The notes: a model not told the origin generated them from the sequence alone. A DNA stretch of 64,000 bases from Paenibacillus sp. Root52 (GCF_001426865.1 NZ_LMFO01000001.1:372001-436000), one strand, 5' to 3'. Positions 45,932 to 54,512 are shown, counted from the stretch's first letter. Numbers and translations: made by a program.

Positions 45932-46918
45932 ATGAAACAGAGAATTTTATCAGGCATTAAGCCAAGTGGAGATCTGAACATTGGAGGATATGGTGGAGCA
46001 TTAAGTCAATTTGTTAAGTATCAGCATGAGTTTGAATGTTTTTTCTTTATCCCTGACTTACATGCGATCACAGTGTATCAAGATCCAGAAGAATTAAGGC
46101 GTCGCTCACGAGAAATTGCAGCATTTTATATTGCGGCAGGTGTAGACCCTGCTAAAGCATGCATATTTCTTCAATCCCAAGTTGCTGCACACCCTGAACT
46201 TTCGTGGTTGCTCGAAACGCAAGCTAGCTTTGGAGAGTTGAGTCGCATGACACAATTCAAGGATAAATCAGAGGGTAAGGATGTTGTCAGCTCAGCGTTG
46301 TTCACCTATCCCGTCTTAATGGCAGCAGACATTCTACTCTACCAAGCGACACATGTACCCGTGGGGGAAGATCAAAAGCAGCATTTGGAGCTAACACGAA
46401 ATGTAGCCGAACGGTTCAATCATCGCTTTGGGCAAACATTCACCCTACCAGAGCCTATCATTCAAGAGATTGGCAGTCGAATTATGGGACTGGATAATCC
46501 AGCGAAGAAAATGAGTAAAAGCAATCCAAATCTCAGCAGTTATGTACTTCTCTTAGACTCCCCTGAGATGATCCAAAAGAAATTGGCTCGTGCTGTTACC
46601 GACTCTGAGGGGAGTGTCTATTACAACTGGGAGACCAAACCTGCCATTAGTAATTTAATTGAAATCTATTCTGTATTCTCAGACGAATCCATAGACAACG
46701 TGGTGAAAAAGTTCAATGGACAGGGTTATGGTACGTTCAAAAAGGAGCTGGCTGAATTGGTAGTCGAGAAATTAGTTCCTATCCAGAATCAATTCAAGGA
46801 TATTGTGAATTCGGTACAATTGGATGAGATTCTGAAGAATGGCGCTGAACAAGCATCCATTCAGGCTAATGTTACACTTACTAAAGTGAAACAGGCGATG
46901 GGCATAGTTACGTTTTAA
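45932..46918 (+). CDS. trpS: Tryptophanyl-tRNA synthetase
   Basis: Class I synthetase that charges tRNA-Trp. The N terminus ILSGIKPSGDLNIGGYGGAL is the HIGH-region equivalent, with GGYGGA in place of the usual GNYxGA. KMSKS is present in NPAKKMSKSNPN, near residue 196. Length (328 residues) is normal. ATG at 45932 follows AGGAGG at 7 nt. An ATG at 45902 is in frame but lies before that site. Its stop overlaps the convergent protease gene. T-box control suggests tryptophan-starvation induction; whether a second trpS exists cannot be seen here. Confidence 0.95.
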   Translation: MKQRILSGIKPSGDLNIGGYGGALSQFVKYQHEFECFFFIPDLHAITVYQDPEELRRRSREIAAFYIAAGVDPAKACIFLQSQVAAHPELSWLLETQASFGELSRMTQFKDKSEGKDVVSSALFTYPVLMAADILLYQATHVPVGEDQKQHLELTRNVAERFNHRFGQTFTLPEPIIQEIGSRIMGLDNPAKKMSKSNPNLSSYVLLLDSPEMIQKKLARAVTDSEGSVYYNWETKPAISNLIEIYSVFSDESIDNVVKKFNGQGYGTFKKELAELVVEKLVPIQNQFKDIVNSVQLDEILKNGAEQASIQANVTLTKVKQAMGIVTF

Positions 46919-47523
46919 CGTTTGAGACGGATGATATTATATTTAAATAACAGCGTTATACCTACATTCATAAGGAAATGGACAAGAACTGGAACGGCGA
47001 GATTGTTCGTTTCTGTATAAATCCATCCAAAAACTAAACTTGGAATAGTAATATTGATAAGCATGATCGGTTTCTTGAAATATTGAATATGAAAGCCGAT
47101 GAACAACAATGTGGTTGTCAGGATTGCAACCCAGTTACTTTCAATGAATAGGTATAGTACATTTTGCACAATTCCTCTAAATAACATTTCCTCAAACAAT
47201 GCGCCTACAAACATAAATAGCAAGAGGGTAGGGATTGAGGAATCCGGATAGCTTTTATTCGTGTCATCGATATATTTCGCGGGGATATATGAACTCAAAA
47301 TGACGCCGAACAACAGTAGACCAATCGTAGAAAAGACGATAATCCCAATCATTTCCAAGGGCGAATCCATGGATAAGAAATGTTGAAGTGTCAGTACATC
47401 ATTAATGATAAGGGCAAAGATAATTGCTGCACAAATGAAAGAAAATGAAAGAAACACTAACCCAGCGTCTCTTGGACTGAAATTTTTTGTTGTGTTAGTT
47501 GGCTTTTCCTTATGCGGTTCCAT
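46915..47523 (-). CDS. CPBP family intramembrane metalloprotease
   Basis: Membrane protease of the CAAX/Abi (CPBP) family. Motifs in order: EEMLFRG (glutamate pair and Arg) near residue 113, FIGFHIQYF (His) near 144, and VHFLMN (His) near 184. About six or seven membrane helices are visible in 202 residues. Relatives process prenyl proteins or confer bacteriocin self-immunity. It converges with trpS with a 4-nt overlap. The ATG follows AAGGAGGGAG. Confidence 0.9.
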   Translation of the reverse strand: MEPHKEKPTNTTKNFSPRDAGLVFLSFSFICAAIIFALIINDVLTLQHFLSMDSPLEMIGIIVFSTIGLLLFGVILSSYIPAKYIDDTNKSYPDSSIPTLLLFMFVGALFEEMLFRGIVQNVLYLFIESNWVAILTTTLLFIGFHIQYFKKPIMLINITIPSLVFGWIYTETNNLAVPVLVHFLMNVGITLLFKYNIIRLKR

Positions 47524-47617
47524 AGTTCTCCCTCCTTAGATCACATATTACCCAATTATCATGCACCAATATGGTGTTTTGCCTATATATTGTTGAAAAA
47601 GAGGAGTTGACGGATAG

Positions 47618-48223
47618 ATGTACACGTATTATCCCGTTTATTATTATCCTGTATTTCGACAAGAGCACTCTGTGCACTGGACACCAACCAGTGTAGAGCT
47701 AAACAGGAAATTGCGGACACTTTGGGAACAACATGTTTTCTGGACAAGATTAACTGTGAACAGTATCGTAGATGAGCTTGGAGATGTAGACCAGACAGCG
47801 GCAAGACTTCTTCGTAATCCACAAGACTTTGCAGAGGTGCTAGCACCGATCTATGGCTCAGGCATTGCTAATGAGTTTGAGAAGCTGCTCAGTGAGCATC
47901 TAACCATTGCGGCAGAGCTTGTTACCGCACTAAAAGCAGGGAATACTTCAGCAGCGGAGGACGCCCAGAAGCGTTGGTATGCAAATGCAGATGACATTGC
48001 TCAGTTTTTTGCCAGAATCAATCCATATTGGTCTAAAGAGGAATGGCAGCGGATGATGTACGAACATTTAAGATTGTTAAGTGAAGAAGTAGCTACACGT
48101 CTTGCGAAGGATTACACCACGAATGTAGCACTCAGTGATTCAATTGAACAACAAGCACTAGAGATGGCAGACATGATGACAACCGGAATCGTTCAGCAAT
48201 TTCCGATGGTTTTTCAAGCTTAA
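47618..48223 (+). CDS. Hypothetical helical protein, 201 residues
   Basis: Function not recognised. The Tyr/Pro-rich start (MYTYYPVYYYPVF) is followed by a mostly helical soluble protein with LRTLWEQHVFWTRLTVNSIVDELGDVDQTAARLLRN and a Trp/Phe-rich second half. Proteins of this type occur in bacilli, sometimes under misleading enzyme names. There is no kinase or other catalytic motif that I can see. GAGGAG precedes the ATG, and a terminator follows closely. Confidence 0.75.
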   Translation: MYTYYPVYYYPVFRQEHSVHWTPTSVELNRKLRTLWEQHVFWTRLTVNSIVDELGDVDQTAARLLRNPQDFAEVLAPIYGSGIANEFEKLLSEHLTIAAELVTALKAGNTSAAEDAQKRWYANADDIAQFFARINPYWSKEEWQRMMYEHLRLLSEEVATRLAKDYTTNVALSDSIEQQALEMADMMTTGIVQQFPMVFQA

Positions 48224-48259
48224 TATACTATAATGAGTTCTTTAAAGTAAAACGTTTTG

Positions 48260-48292
48260 AAAAGTTGGTGTCCATCTGGGCGTCAACTTTTT
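48260..48292 (+). terminator. Terminator of the hypothetical helical protein gene
   Basis: AAAAGTTGGTGTCC pairs with GGGCGTCAACTTTT with several G-U pairs, loop ATCT, and a T run. Confidence 0.75.
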
Positions 48293-48368
48293 GTGATGTG
48301 ATTTGATAGGCAACAAAACTAAAGGCTATAATGGGTCTATATTATTTTGGTGAGATGGAGGGGATATC

Positions 48369-48818
48369 GTGGATTTTAGAGAAGCTACATTGGGAGATTT
48401 GAGTAAAATTGTACAAATGCTCGCGGATGATGAGTTAGGTAAGATCAGGGAACGTTACGAAACACCGCTTCCTGATCGCTACGTGAAGGCGTTCGAAGCT
48501 ATCGACTCCGACCCTAATAATGAACTGATTGTTGCATGTCTTGGTGAAGAGATTGTGGGTGTGCTTCAAATAACATTTACGCCGTATATCACCCATCAAG
48601 GAGGTTGGAGAGCGACTGTCGAGGGGGTTCGAACGGTCTCGTCGGAAAGAGGAAAAGGTCTCGGAAGTAAGTTGATTCTACGGGCAGTAGAACGTGCCAA
48701 AGCACGGAATTGCCATCTGATTCAGTTAACTACCGATAAGAAACGGGAAGATGCATTGCGCTTTTACGAGCGGTTAGGATTTGTAGCGACGCATGAAGGC
48801 ATGAAGATGAAGCTTTAA
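48369..48818 (+). CDS. GNAT family N-acetyltransferase
   Basis: Acetyl-CoA-dependent acyltransferase. The acetyl-CoA-binding segment is EGVRTVSSERGKGLGSKLILRAVERAKARN at residues ~92-120, and LTTDKKREDALRFYERLGF closes the fold. The 149-residue length is usual. The start is GTG with GGAGGGG about 6 nt upstream. The acceptor is unknown. It is a single-gene unit with its own terminator. Confidence 0.9.
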   Translation: MDFREATLGDLSKIVQMLADDELGKIRERYETPLPDRYVKAFEAIDSDPNNELIVACLGEEIVGVLQITFTPYITHQGGWRATVEGVRTVSSERGKGLGSKLILRAVERAKARNCHLIQLTTDKKREDALRFYERLGFVATHEGMKMKL

Positions 48819-48885
48819 CATGCACTGTTCGCTAGAATTGACTTATGCTTGCATTCATTTACCTATTTATTATGAATATGAAGAG

Positions 48886-48948
48886 AAACACCTTTAAGCG
48901 AAAGATCCCCGTCTAACGACGTTGGTGATCACCTGGAAGGTGTTTTTC
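48886..48948 (+). terminator. Terminator after the GNAT gene
   Basis: AAACACCTT and AAGGTGTTT close a long loop containing a further GATC-based pairing, followed by T residues. Confidence 0.65.
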
Positions 48949-48969
48949 TTCTTTTGTATATATCAACCC

Positions 48970-49000
48970 TTGACCTTAGGTCAGACCTAAGGTATATGCT
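48970..49000 (+). promoter_or_regulatory. MerR-type promoter with 19-bp spacer and dyad
   Basis: TTGACC (48970-48975) and TATGCT (48995-49000) are 19 bp apart. The spacer region holds a perfect 9-1-9 dyad, CCTTAGGTC-A-GACCTAAGG (48974-48992). Long spacers with a central dyad are the hallmark of MerR-activated promoters. Confidence 0.82.
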
Positions 49001-49030
49001 TAGTCTGTGTGAGAGACTGGAGGGACGACG

Positions 49031-49831
49031 ATGAAGAAGGAAATTACGATAGGCGAGTTCGCCAAACTAATGAACGTATCCGTTCATCAGATTCGATATT
49101 TTGAAGAAAAAGGTGTATTGTTTCCAGCTTATATAGATGACAATCAATATCGTATGTATGGTATAGACGAGATTTACCGGCTAGCTCATATTTTGCTGTT
49201 GCGCAAGGCAGGGTTATCGGTACAAGCGATCCGGGACTGGAGTGATGAAGGCACACCGGATGATATAAAGCGGATGTTAACACAGTCTGTTTCTACGCTC
49301 GAAGCTGAGATAGAGCGCCTACGAGCGTTAAGTGGATTTATTGAGAAAATTTTAGATGAGAATGAACTCTTTACCCGGAATAATACTTCATTTCAGCTTA
49401 TTAAACGTGATCGGCTTGTGTTGTCCTCTTGGTTCGAAACGCACGTTGACACTGAACTTGACGCTCGATTGTTGGCTCGACAAGGTCGTGCATTACCGGA
49501 TTTATTTGAAGCAGATATTCATTACATATATGAGGGGGATCAACGACTATTGCTGTGCACGGAAGCGCATGGTCGAGAAGGAGATGTAATATTGCCGGCT
49601 GGAGAGTATCTTGCTTATCAATTTACCATCAGTAGTGAAGGAGAGCTGGAACAACACTTCAATACATTCCAGAAGTGCGCTGATGATAGGCTCTTACATT
49701 TAACTGGGACAAGAATTTTGGTGGAGAAATCTTATCTGTCTCTGTTTACCCAAGAGAGCTTACATTACGAATTACTTGCACATGTTGATCGTGAGGGTAG
49801 TGGTCATGGACGACGGAAGGAGATCCGATGA
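49031..49831 (+). CDS. MerR family transcriptional regulator
   Basis: Probably an autoregulated activator responding to a drug-like ligand. Residues 1-75 form the MerR winged helix (ITIGEFAKLMNVSVHQIRYFEEKGVLFP), followed by the coiled-coil dimer helix (~80-120). A C-terminal ~140-residue domain has the look of a GyrI-like effector-binding fold (LPAGEYLAYQFT). No metal-binding cysteine cluster is present. GGAGGG precedes the ATG. It overlaps the GNAT gene by 4 nt and stands at the head of a three-gene operon. Confidence 0.9.
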   Translation: MKKEITIGEFAKLMNVSVHQIRYFEEKGVLFPAYIDDNQYRMYGIDEIYRLAHILLLRKAGLSVQAIRDWSDEGTPDDIKRMLTQSVSTLEAEIERLRALSGFIEKILDENELFTRNNTSFQLIKRDRLVLSSWFETHVDTELDARLLARQGRALPDLFEADIHYIYEGDQRLLLCTEAHGREGDVILPAGEYLAYQFTISSEGELEQHFNTFQKCADDRLLHLTGTRILVEKSYLSLFTQESLHYELLAHVDREGSGHGRRKEIR

Positions 49832-50490
49832 ACATGTCCTCCAATATACACATTGAACGAATGAGCGCAGATCAGAACCTGTCCGTTAGTGAGCTGCTGT
49901 TAGATGGATTTCGGGAGAAGTTCCAGCTTAAAGCAGGAGTTTACAACACACAGTATCCGTTTTTATTGAGTCAGATTATTGCATTAGATGAACAAAGCGG
50001 AACAAGCGAACGTATTGTTGCCCTCCAGGGAAATACCGTAATTGGCAGTTTGTCCTGGCTGCTCCCAAGGCATTCAGGAAATGGGCAACGAGATCACTTA
50101 GCACGTGAGCTGCTACCTATTTGGAAAGGAATTCGTCAGATTGGTTGGTTTAAAGGATTGCAGTTTGCTCTACGAATCGCTTGTCTGAGTCATCGCCCGA
50201 CAAAAGGAGAAATGTATATTGCTGATGTAGCAGTACACGAAAACTTACGGGGAGCAGGTGTGGGTAGAATGATGCTTGAATGGGTTATGCGCGAAGCCGC
50301 ATCCAAGCCAGGAATTGAGTACATGAGCCTACACGTCTCTAGTAGCAATATTCGAGCTAAGCATTTGTATGAAAGGCTCGGCTTCCGCACTTTAGAGACT
50401 CAGCGCAGCACATTCATGGGCTGGTTGCTCGGTCAACAGGAATGGAATTATATGATACGCGAAGTTCGTGATAAGAAGAAAGGAATGTAA
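49828..50490 (+). CDS. GNAT family N-acetyltransferase
   Basis: Acetyltransferase second in the MerR operon. The acetyl-CoA motif is IADVAVHENLRGAGVGRMMLEWVMREA near residues 130-157, followed by VSSSNIRAKHLYERLGF. The 220-residue length reflects an extended N-terminal half. It overlaps merR by 4 nt. Modification of the compound sensed by the MerR protein would fit but is inferred. Confidence 0.9.
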   Translation: MNMSSNIHIERMSADQNLSVSELLLDGFREKFQLKAGVYNTQYPFLLSQIIALDEQSGTSERIVALQGNTVIGSLSWLLPRHSGNGQRDHLARELLPIWKGIRQIGWFKGLQFALRIACLSHRPTKGEMYIADVAVHENLRGAGVGRMMLEWVMREAASKPGIEYMSLHVSSSNIRAKHLYERLGFRTLETQRSTFMGWLLGQQEWNYMIREVRDKKKGM

Positions 50491-50494
50491 AGGG

Positions 50495-51523
50495 ATGTGG
50501 AAAAGGAAATGGGGAATTGTGCTATTGATCTTCCTGCTTATTATTGGAGGAGCGACAGCTTATGTTATAGAGCAGAATAACTTTGCCATGATTCAGCAGG
50601 ATGTCGAGATTAACACACCTCAAGGAAAATTAACCGGGGTTCTCACCTTACCCCAGCAATCCAATGGCAAGGTAGGTTTAGTGCTATTCATACATGGGGA
50701 TGGACCGATTAATGCGACCCACGATGATGGGTACAAACCGCTCTGGGAACGCCTTGCTACATTAGGATATGCTTCACTGTCGTTGGACAAGAGAGGTATT
50801 GGTGGTTCGGAAGGTAATTGGTTAGATCAAAGTATAGATGACCGAGTGGAGGAAGCACAGCAAGCACTGGCCTGGGCTAGACAACAGCCGATGATTGATT
50901 CGAAACGAATGGGCGTGTGGGGAGCAAGTCAGGCGGGGTGGGTTATTCCCAAATTGGCAGGCAAAGAGCCTCTCGCGTTCAGCATTCTTGTCTCTCCCGC
51001 GATCAACTGGCTGGCACAGGGCGAATACAATACGCGAAGTCAATTGCAGAAAGAAGGCAAAAGTCCGAATGAAATTGAAGAACAGGTAAATGCCGATAAC
51101 CGTGTCAAAGACTTGTTGAAGGCGGGCGGGTCTTACGAAGATTATGTTAATATGACTAATCCAAAAGAAGCGATGTCTAGAGATCGCTGGATATTTGTTA
51201 GTAAGAACTACACCGCAGATGCAACAGAAGATATCGCTCATTTTAACTCGCCGATTCTGCTTATGCTAGGTGACCATGATATTAACGTTGATGTGAACGA
51301 AACGGAGAAGGTGTACAGGGAACAGGTTTCGCCTCCGGAACTATTGCACGTCAAACTGTTGCCAGATACCGAGCACTCTATGCTGTCTACTGCAACAGCA
51401 GACTCGACGATTCGGGCGCTACTGATCAGCTTGTTTGCACCAAGAAACATCACCGTTCAGGAATACATGGATGGCATTACAGAATTTTTAATCGATATAA
51501 ATCAGACTCCAAAAAGCGAATAA
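50495..51523 (+). CDS. Membrane-anchored or secreted alpha/beta hydrolase
   Basis: Serine hydrolase with an N-terminal hydrophobic segment (IVLLIFLLIIGGATAYVI) and extracytoplasmic domain. Triad: Ser in GVWGASQAGWV, Asp in LGDHDINVDV, His in DTEHSM. It resembles the dienelactone hydrolase/prolyl oligopeptidase-like group. ATG at 50495 gives a normal signal-anchor start; the open frame begins at 50468 inside the GNAT gene. It closes the MerR operon, so it is likely induced together with the acetyltransferase. Confidence 0.87.
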   Translation: MWKRKWGIVLLIFLLIIGGATAYVIEQNNFAMIQQDVEINTPQGKLTGVLTLPQQSNGKVGLVLFIHGDGPINATHDDGYKPLWERLATLGYASLSLDKRGIGGSEGNWLDQSIDDRVEEAQQALAWARQQPMIDSKRMGVWGASQAGWVIPKLAGKEPLAFSILVSPAINWLAQGEYNTRSQLQKEGKSPNEIEEQVNADNRVKDLLKAGGSYEDYVNMTNPKEAMSRDRWIFVSKNYTADATEDIAHFNSPILLMLGDHDINVDVNETEKVYREQVSPPELLHVKLLPDTEHSMLSTATADSTIRALLISLFAPRNITVQEYMDGITEFLIDINQTPKSE

Positions 51524-51580
51524 TTTATTAAAAAATATATGTAATAGTTCGTAAATGCTGTGAACAAATCGAATAATTCA

Positions 51581-51609
51581 TTGACAATGCCTGCTAAATT
51601 TATTAATAT
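51581..51609 (+). promoter_or_regulatory. Promoter of the purine permease leader
   Basis: TTGACA and TAATAT lie 17 bp apart. Transcription should begin near 51616, giving a leader of about 170 nt. Confidence 0.7.
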
Positions 51610-51615
51610 TCGAAA

Positions 51616-51736
51616 TGGACATCGGGTTAACACAGAGATGAGTTTGATTATTTTGGTGAAAAGCTTAGCTGTTAAATCCTAATGACGAATATAGGAGCGA
51701 ATAGTTAACAATCCTATACGAAGATTAGGATTTTTT
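51616..51736 (+). promoter_or_regulatory. Unidentified transcription attenuator upstream of the purine permease
   Basis: A long terminator hairpin (51674-51736; AAATCCTAAT against ATTAGGATTT, inner ATAGGA/TCCTAT, then six T) lies between promoter and start codon. The upstream segment GGTTAACA (about 51625-51632) can pair with TGTTAA (51670-51675), next to and competing with the terminator's 5' arm. I see no canonical purine-riboswitch core sequence. The ligand or factor is unknown. Confidence 0.6.
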
Positions 51737-51784
51737 GATGTGTGGCTTAGGTTAATACTATGAAGGTTGGAGGCTGGCTTTACC

Positions 51785-53083
51785 ATGGACAACTGGTTCA
51801 AACTGAAAGAAAGAGGCACGACTGTTTCAACAGAAATTATTGCAGGGATTACCACATTTTTCACGATGGTATACATAGTGATTGTAAACCCAGGAATTCT
51901 CAGCAGTACAGGCATGGACTTTAACGGCGTATTTATTGCTACCGTGCTCGCAAGTATTGTTGCGACTCTGATTATGGGAATCTGGTCTAACTATCCGATT
52001 GTCTTGGCACCAGGAATGGGTCTTAATGCATTCTTTGCCTACAGCGTTGTTTCTGGATATGGCGTTTCTTGGCAGGTTGCACTTGGAGCGGTATTCATTG
52101 CAGGGATTTTGTTCATTATTTTATCAATCACTTCGTTCCGTTACATGTTGCTGGATGCTATTCCAGCGAGCTTAAAACATGCGATTACAGCAGGGATTGG
52201 TTTGTTTATTACAACAGTCGGTTTGCAAAATTCGGGCATCATTACCGATTCAGAATCGAATCTGATTACGATCGGGAACTTAGCAGAGCCAATGACGTAC
52301 CTGACAATCATCGGATTAATTATCACGGTTGTTCTGATGGCTTACAATGTAAAAGGCTATCTATTCATCGGAATGGTGGTTACCGCGATACTAGCCTGGG
52401 TCTTAGGACTATTCCAAATGCCAGAATCGATCGTATCTATGCCGCAAGGGCTTGGAACGACAGCGTTCCAACTGGATCTGGCAGGGGTCTTCTCCAATGG
52501 TTTGTACACGATTATATTCACATTCCTATTAATCACGTTGTTTGATACAACGGGTACAATGCTTGGTGTGGCTGAACAAGCAGGGTTGCTCAAGGATGGC
52601 AAATTCCCACGTTCACGCGGAGCGTTACTGGCAGATGCGGTAGGTACGACAACGGGTTCATTGCTCGGAACAAGTCCGACATCCGCATATATTGAGTCCA
52701 GCACAGGAGTAGCGGCAGGAGGAAGAACAGGACTGACTGCAATTACAGTGAGTGTGTTGCTTGCCGTGACGTTGTTCTTTGCGCCAATCGTAAGTGTGAT
52801 CTCCGGCATTCCGGCGATTACATCGCCAGCGCTCATTATTGTCGGGTACTTTATGATTAATGTGATCAGTAAAATTGATTGGAAGGATCTAGAAGAAGCA
52901 TTCCCTGCCTTCCTGATTATCATATTGACTCCGCTAACGCATAGTATTGCGACAGGTATTGGTATCGGTTTTATCTTCTATCCAGTGCTCAAGCTGCTTC
53001 GCGGCAAAGGCAAAGACGTACACCCGATATTCTACATTTTTGCAGTATTGTTCTTCATCCAGCTCGTGTTCCTCGATCACTAA
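51785..53083 (+). CDS. AzgA-family hypoxanthine/guanine permease
   Basis: NCS2/AzgA-type nucleobase importer, equivalent to the B. subtilis PbuG/PbuO group. About 12-13 membrane segments in 432 residues. Family signatures: KERGTTVSTEIIAGITTFFTMVYIVIVNP at the N terminus, APGMGLNAFFAYSV, and GTSPTSAYIESSTGVAAGGRTG. ATG at 51785 has GGAGG 11 nt upstream; the open frame begins with a TTG at 51767 that overlaps that site. Expression is probably set by the attenuator just upstream. Confidence 0.92.
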   Translation: MDNWFKLKERGTTVSTEIIAGITTFFTMVYIVIVNPGILSSTGMDFNGVFIATVLASIVATLIMGIWSNYPIVLAPGMGLNAFFAYSVVSGYGVSWQVALGAVFIAGILFIILSITSFRYMLLDAIPASLKHAITAGIGLFITTVGLQNSGIITDSESNLITIGNLAEPMTYLTIIGLIITVVLMAYNVKGYLFIGMVVTAILAWVLGLFQMPESIVSMPQGLGTTAFQLDLAGVFSNGLYTIIFTFLLITLFDTTGTMLGVAEQAGLLKDGKFPRSRGALLADAVGTTTGSLLGTSPTSAYIESSTGVAAGGRTGLTAITVSVLLAVTLFFAPIVSVISGIPAITSPALIIVGYFMINVISKIDWKDLEEAFPAFLIIILTPLTHSIATGIGIGFIFYPVLKLLRGKGKDVHPIFYIFAVLFFIQLVFLDH

Positions 53084-53170
53084 GACTCATGACCCAAGAA
53101 TAACGAAGGCTGATTCTAGATCAAGAAGCATGATGATCATAACTCAACAAGAAACGATGTAATGCATAAG

Positions 53171-53204
53171 GAGAATTGCTTATATACAGCAGTTCTCTTT
53201 TTTT
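53171..53204 (+). terminator. Terminator of the purine permease gene
   Basis: GAGAATTGCT pairs with AGCAGTTCTC (one G-U), 7-nt loop, then seven T residues. Confidence 0.9.
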
Positions 53205-53225
53205 ATATTCATCCATTATTCGCTT

Positions 53226-53280
53226 GTTCATATTCAGTTCATATTCCCGTCATGAAGGGGACATCTTGTTTACTTATACT
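53226..53280 (+). promoter_or_regulatory. Three 11-bp-period repeats and -10 box, first hydrolase gene
   Basis: GTTCATATT at 53226 and again at 53237, plus a weaker copy at 53248 (CGTCATGAA), give an 11-bp period. TATACT at 53275 lies 27 bp after the start of the third repeat. The same geometry precedes the paralogous gene downstream. This is typical of tandem sites for PhoP/PhoB-class response regulators. Confidence 0.6.
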
Positions 53281-53366
53281 TGGAATGTCGATTCAAAATG
53301 AATTTTTGAATCCATTGTTTACATAATGTTGCCATGGCGGCATGACAGATATAAGGACAGGAGAAG

Positions 53367-54350
53367 ATGAACGTGGCAGAAACGGTAGAGAGTAAAGTTG
53401 GAACAAAGGGACGTAAGAAACGGAAATTATGGTTGAAAATCATTGGAGGAATCGTCGGAGCGTTTGTACTATTCTTAGGCATTACGTTTATCGTAAATGT
53501 GATTAGCACCAATATGGAGAAAAATAAAATTGAATCCTATGGTCAATATGTTGAAGTGGACGGGAAGAAAATGAATGTTTCTATTCAAGGCAGCGGCGAA
53601 CAAACGATTGTACTCTTGCCCGGTCAAGGAACTCCATCCCCTGTGCTAGATTTCAAATTGTTGATTGATGAATTAACACCGAGTTACAAAGTGGTGGCGA
53701 TTGAGCCCTTTGGTTATGGATTGAGTGATGAAACCAAGAAGGAGCGGACGACAGCGAATATCGTCAGTGAAATTCACGAGGCTGTGCAACAGCTTGGTAT
53801 TGACCGTTATGTGTTGATGGGGCATTCGATCACAGGACTCTATGGGGTTACTTATGTGAACAATTATCCGGATGAGGTTCTTGCTTTTATTGGTATCGAT
53901 AGCAGTGTACCGAATCAACCCGGTATGGATGTCAAATTACCATTGAAATCGATGCAGTTCCTTCAAACATCAGGGATAATGAGATTAATCAAAAAAGTAA
54001 GTGGAGATTCCTATAAATCGCTTGCATTTGATGAACATACTAAGGATCAGATGAATCTGATCTCAAATAAAGTCTCGAGTAACGATACAATGATAGACGA
54101 GCTCAAGCATCTAGGTTCTAATTTCAAAAATAGCGAAAAACTCACCTATCCGCGTAATCTGCCCGTGCTACTCTTCGTGCAATCCAATAACGAGCACAAT
54201 CCACAGTGGATTCCGCTACATGAGGAGCAGGTGAAACAATCTGCACAGGGCAAAATGATTCCGATGGAAGGTTCTCATTACCTCCATCATACGAAATTCC
54301 AAGAGATCGCCGCGGAATTCAAAGCGTATATGAAAGAGATTCAACTATAA
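53367..54350 (+). CDS. Membrane-anchored alpha/beta hydrolase (paralog 1)
   Basis: Serine hydrolase with a basic N terminus, one membrane helix (about 25-47) and an extracytoplasmic alpha/beta domain. The nucleophile Ser is in VLMGHSITGLYG and the His in EGSHYLHHT near the C terminus; the acid is probably in the IGIDSSVPNQP region or the NNEHNPQW loop. ATG follows GGACAGGAG. The next gene is a clear paralog, sharing ESYGQYVEVDGKKMNV and VVAIEPFGYGLSDETKKER almost exactly. Each copy has its own promoter box and this one its own terminator. Substrate unknown. Confidence 0.88.
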   Translation: MNVAETVESKVGTKGRKKRKLWLKIIGGIVGAFVLFLGITFIVNVISTNMEKNKIESYGQYVEVDGKKMNVSIQGSGEQTIVLLPGQGTPSPVLDFKLLIDELTPSYKVVAIEPFGYGLSDETKKERTTANIVSEIHEAVQQLGIDRYVLMGHSITGLYGVTYVNNYPDEVLAFIGIDSSVPNQPGMDVKLPLKSMQFLQTSGIMRLIKKVSGDSYKSLAFDEHTKDQMNLISNKVSSNDTMIDELKHLGSNFKNSEKLTYPRNLPVLLFVQSNNEHNPQWIPLHEEQVKQSAQGKMIPMEGSHYLHHTKFQEIAAEFKAYMKEIQL

Positions 54351-54383
54351 TTAATGTGGGAGCTGAACGTATAGAACCCCTGA

Positions 54384-54416
54384 CCGTTAATCGTAGGTAT
54401 GCGATTAGCGGTTTCT
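54384..54416 (+). terminator. Terminator of the first hydrolase gene
   Basis: CCGTTAATCG pairs with CGATTAGCGG (one G-U), 8-nt loop, followed by TTTCTTTTT. Confidence 0.85.
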
Positions 54417-54457
54417 TTTTCATCAGATATCTCAGCAGCTTAACATTTAACAACTTA

Positions 54458-54512
54458 GTTCATATTGCGTTCATATTGTATTCATAGAGAAGACAACTTC
54501 GTTCGGTAGACT
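54458..54512 (+). promoter_or_regulatory. Three 11-bp-period repeats and -10 box, second hydrolase gene
   Basis: GTTCATATT at 54458 and 54469, with a partial third copy ATTCATAGA at 54480, keep the 11-bp period. TAGACT at 54507 lies 27 bp after the third repeat, exactly as in the first copy. Confidence 0.6.

Noticed and set aside
51616-51736. Guanine/adenine riboswitch
   Set aside because: The expected conserved loop sequences are not visible, so only a generic attenuator is reported.
52357-52923. Minus-strand ORF of 188 residues
   Set aside because: It is an antisense shadow of the strongly recognised purine permease; its composition mirrors the coding strand.
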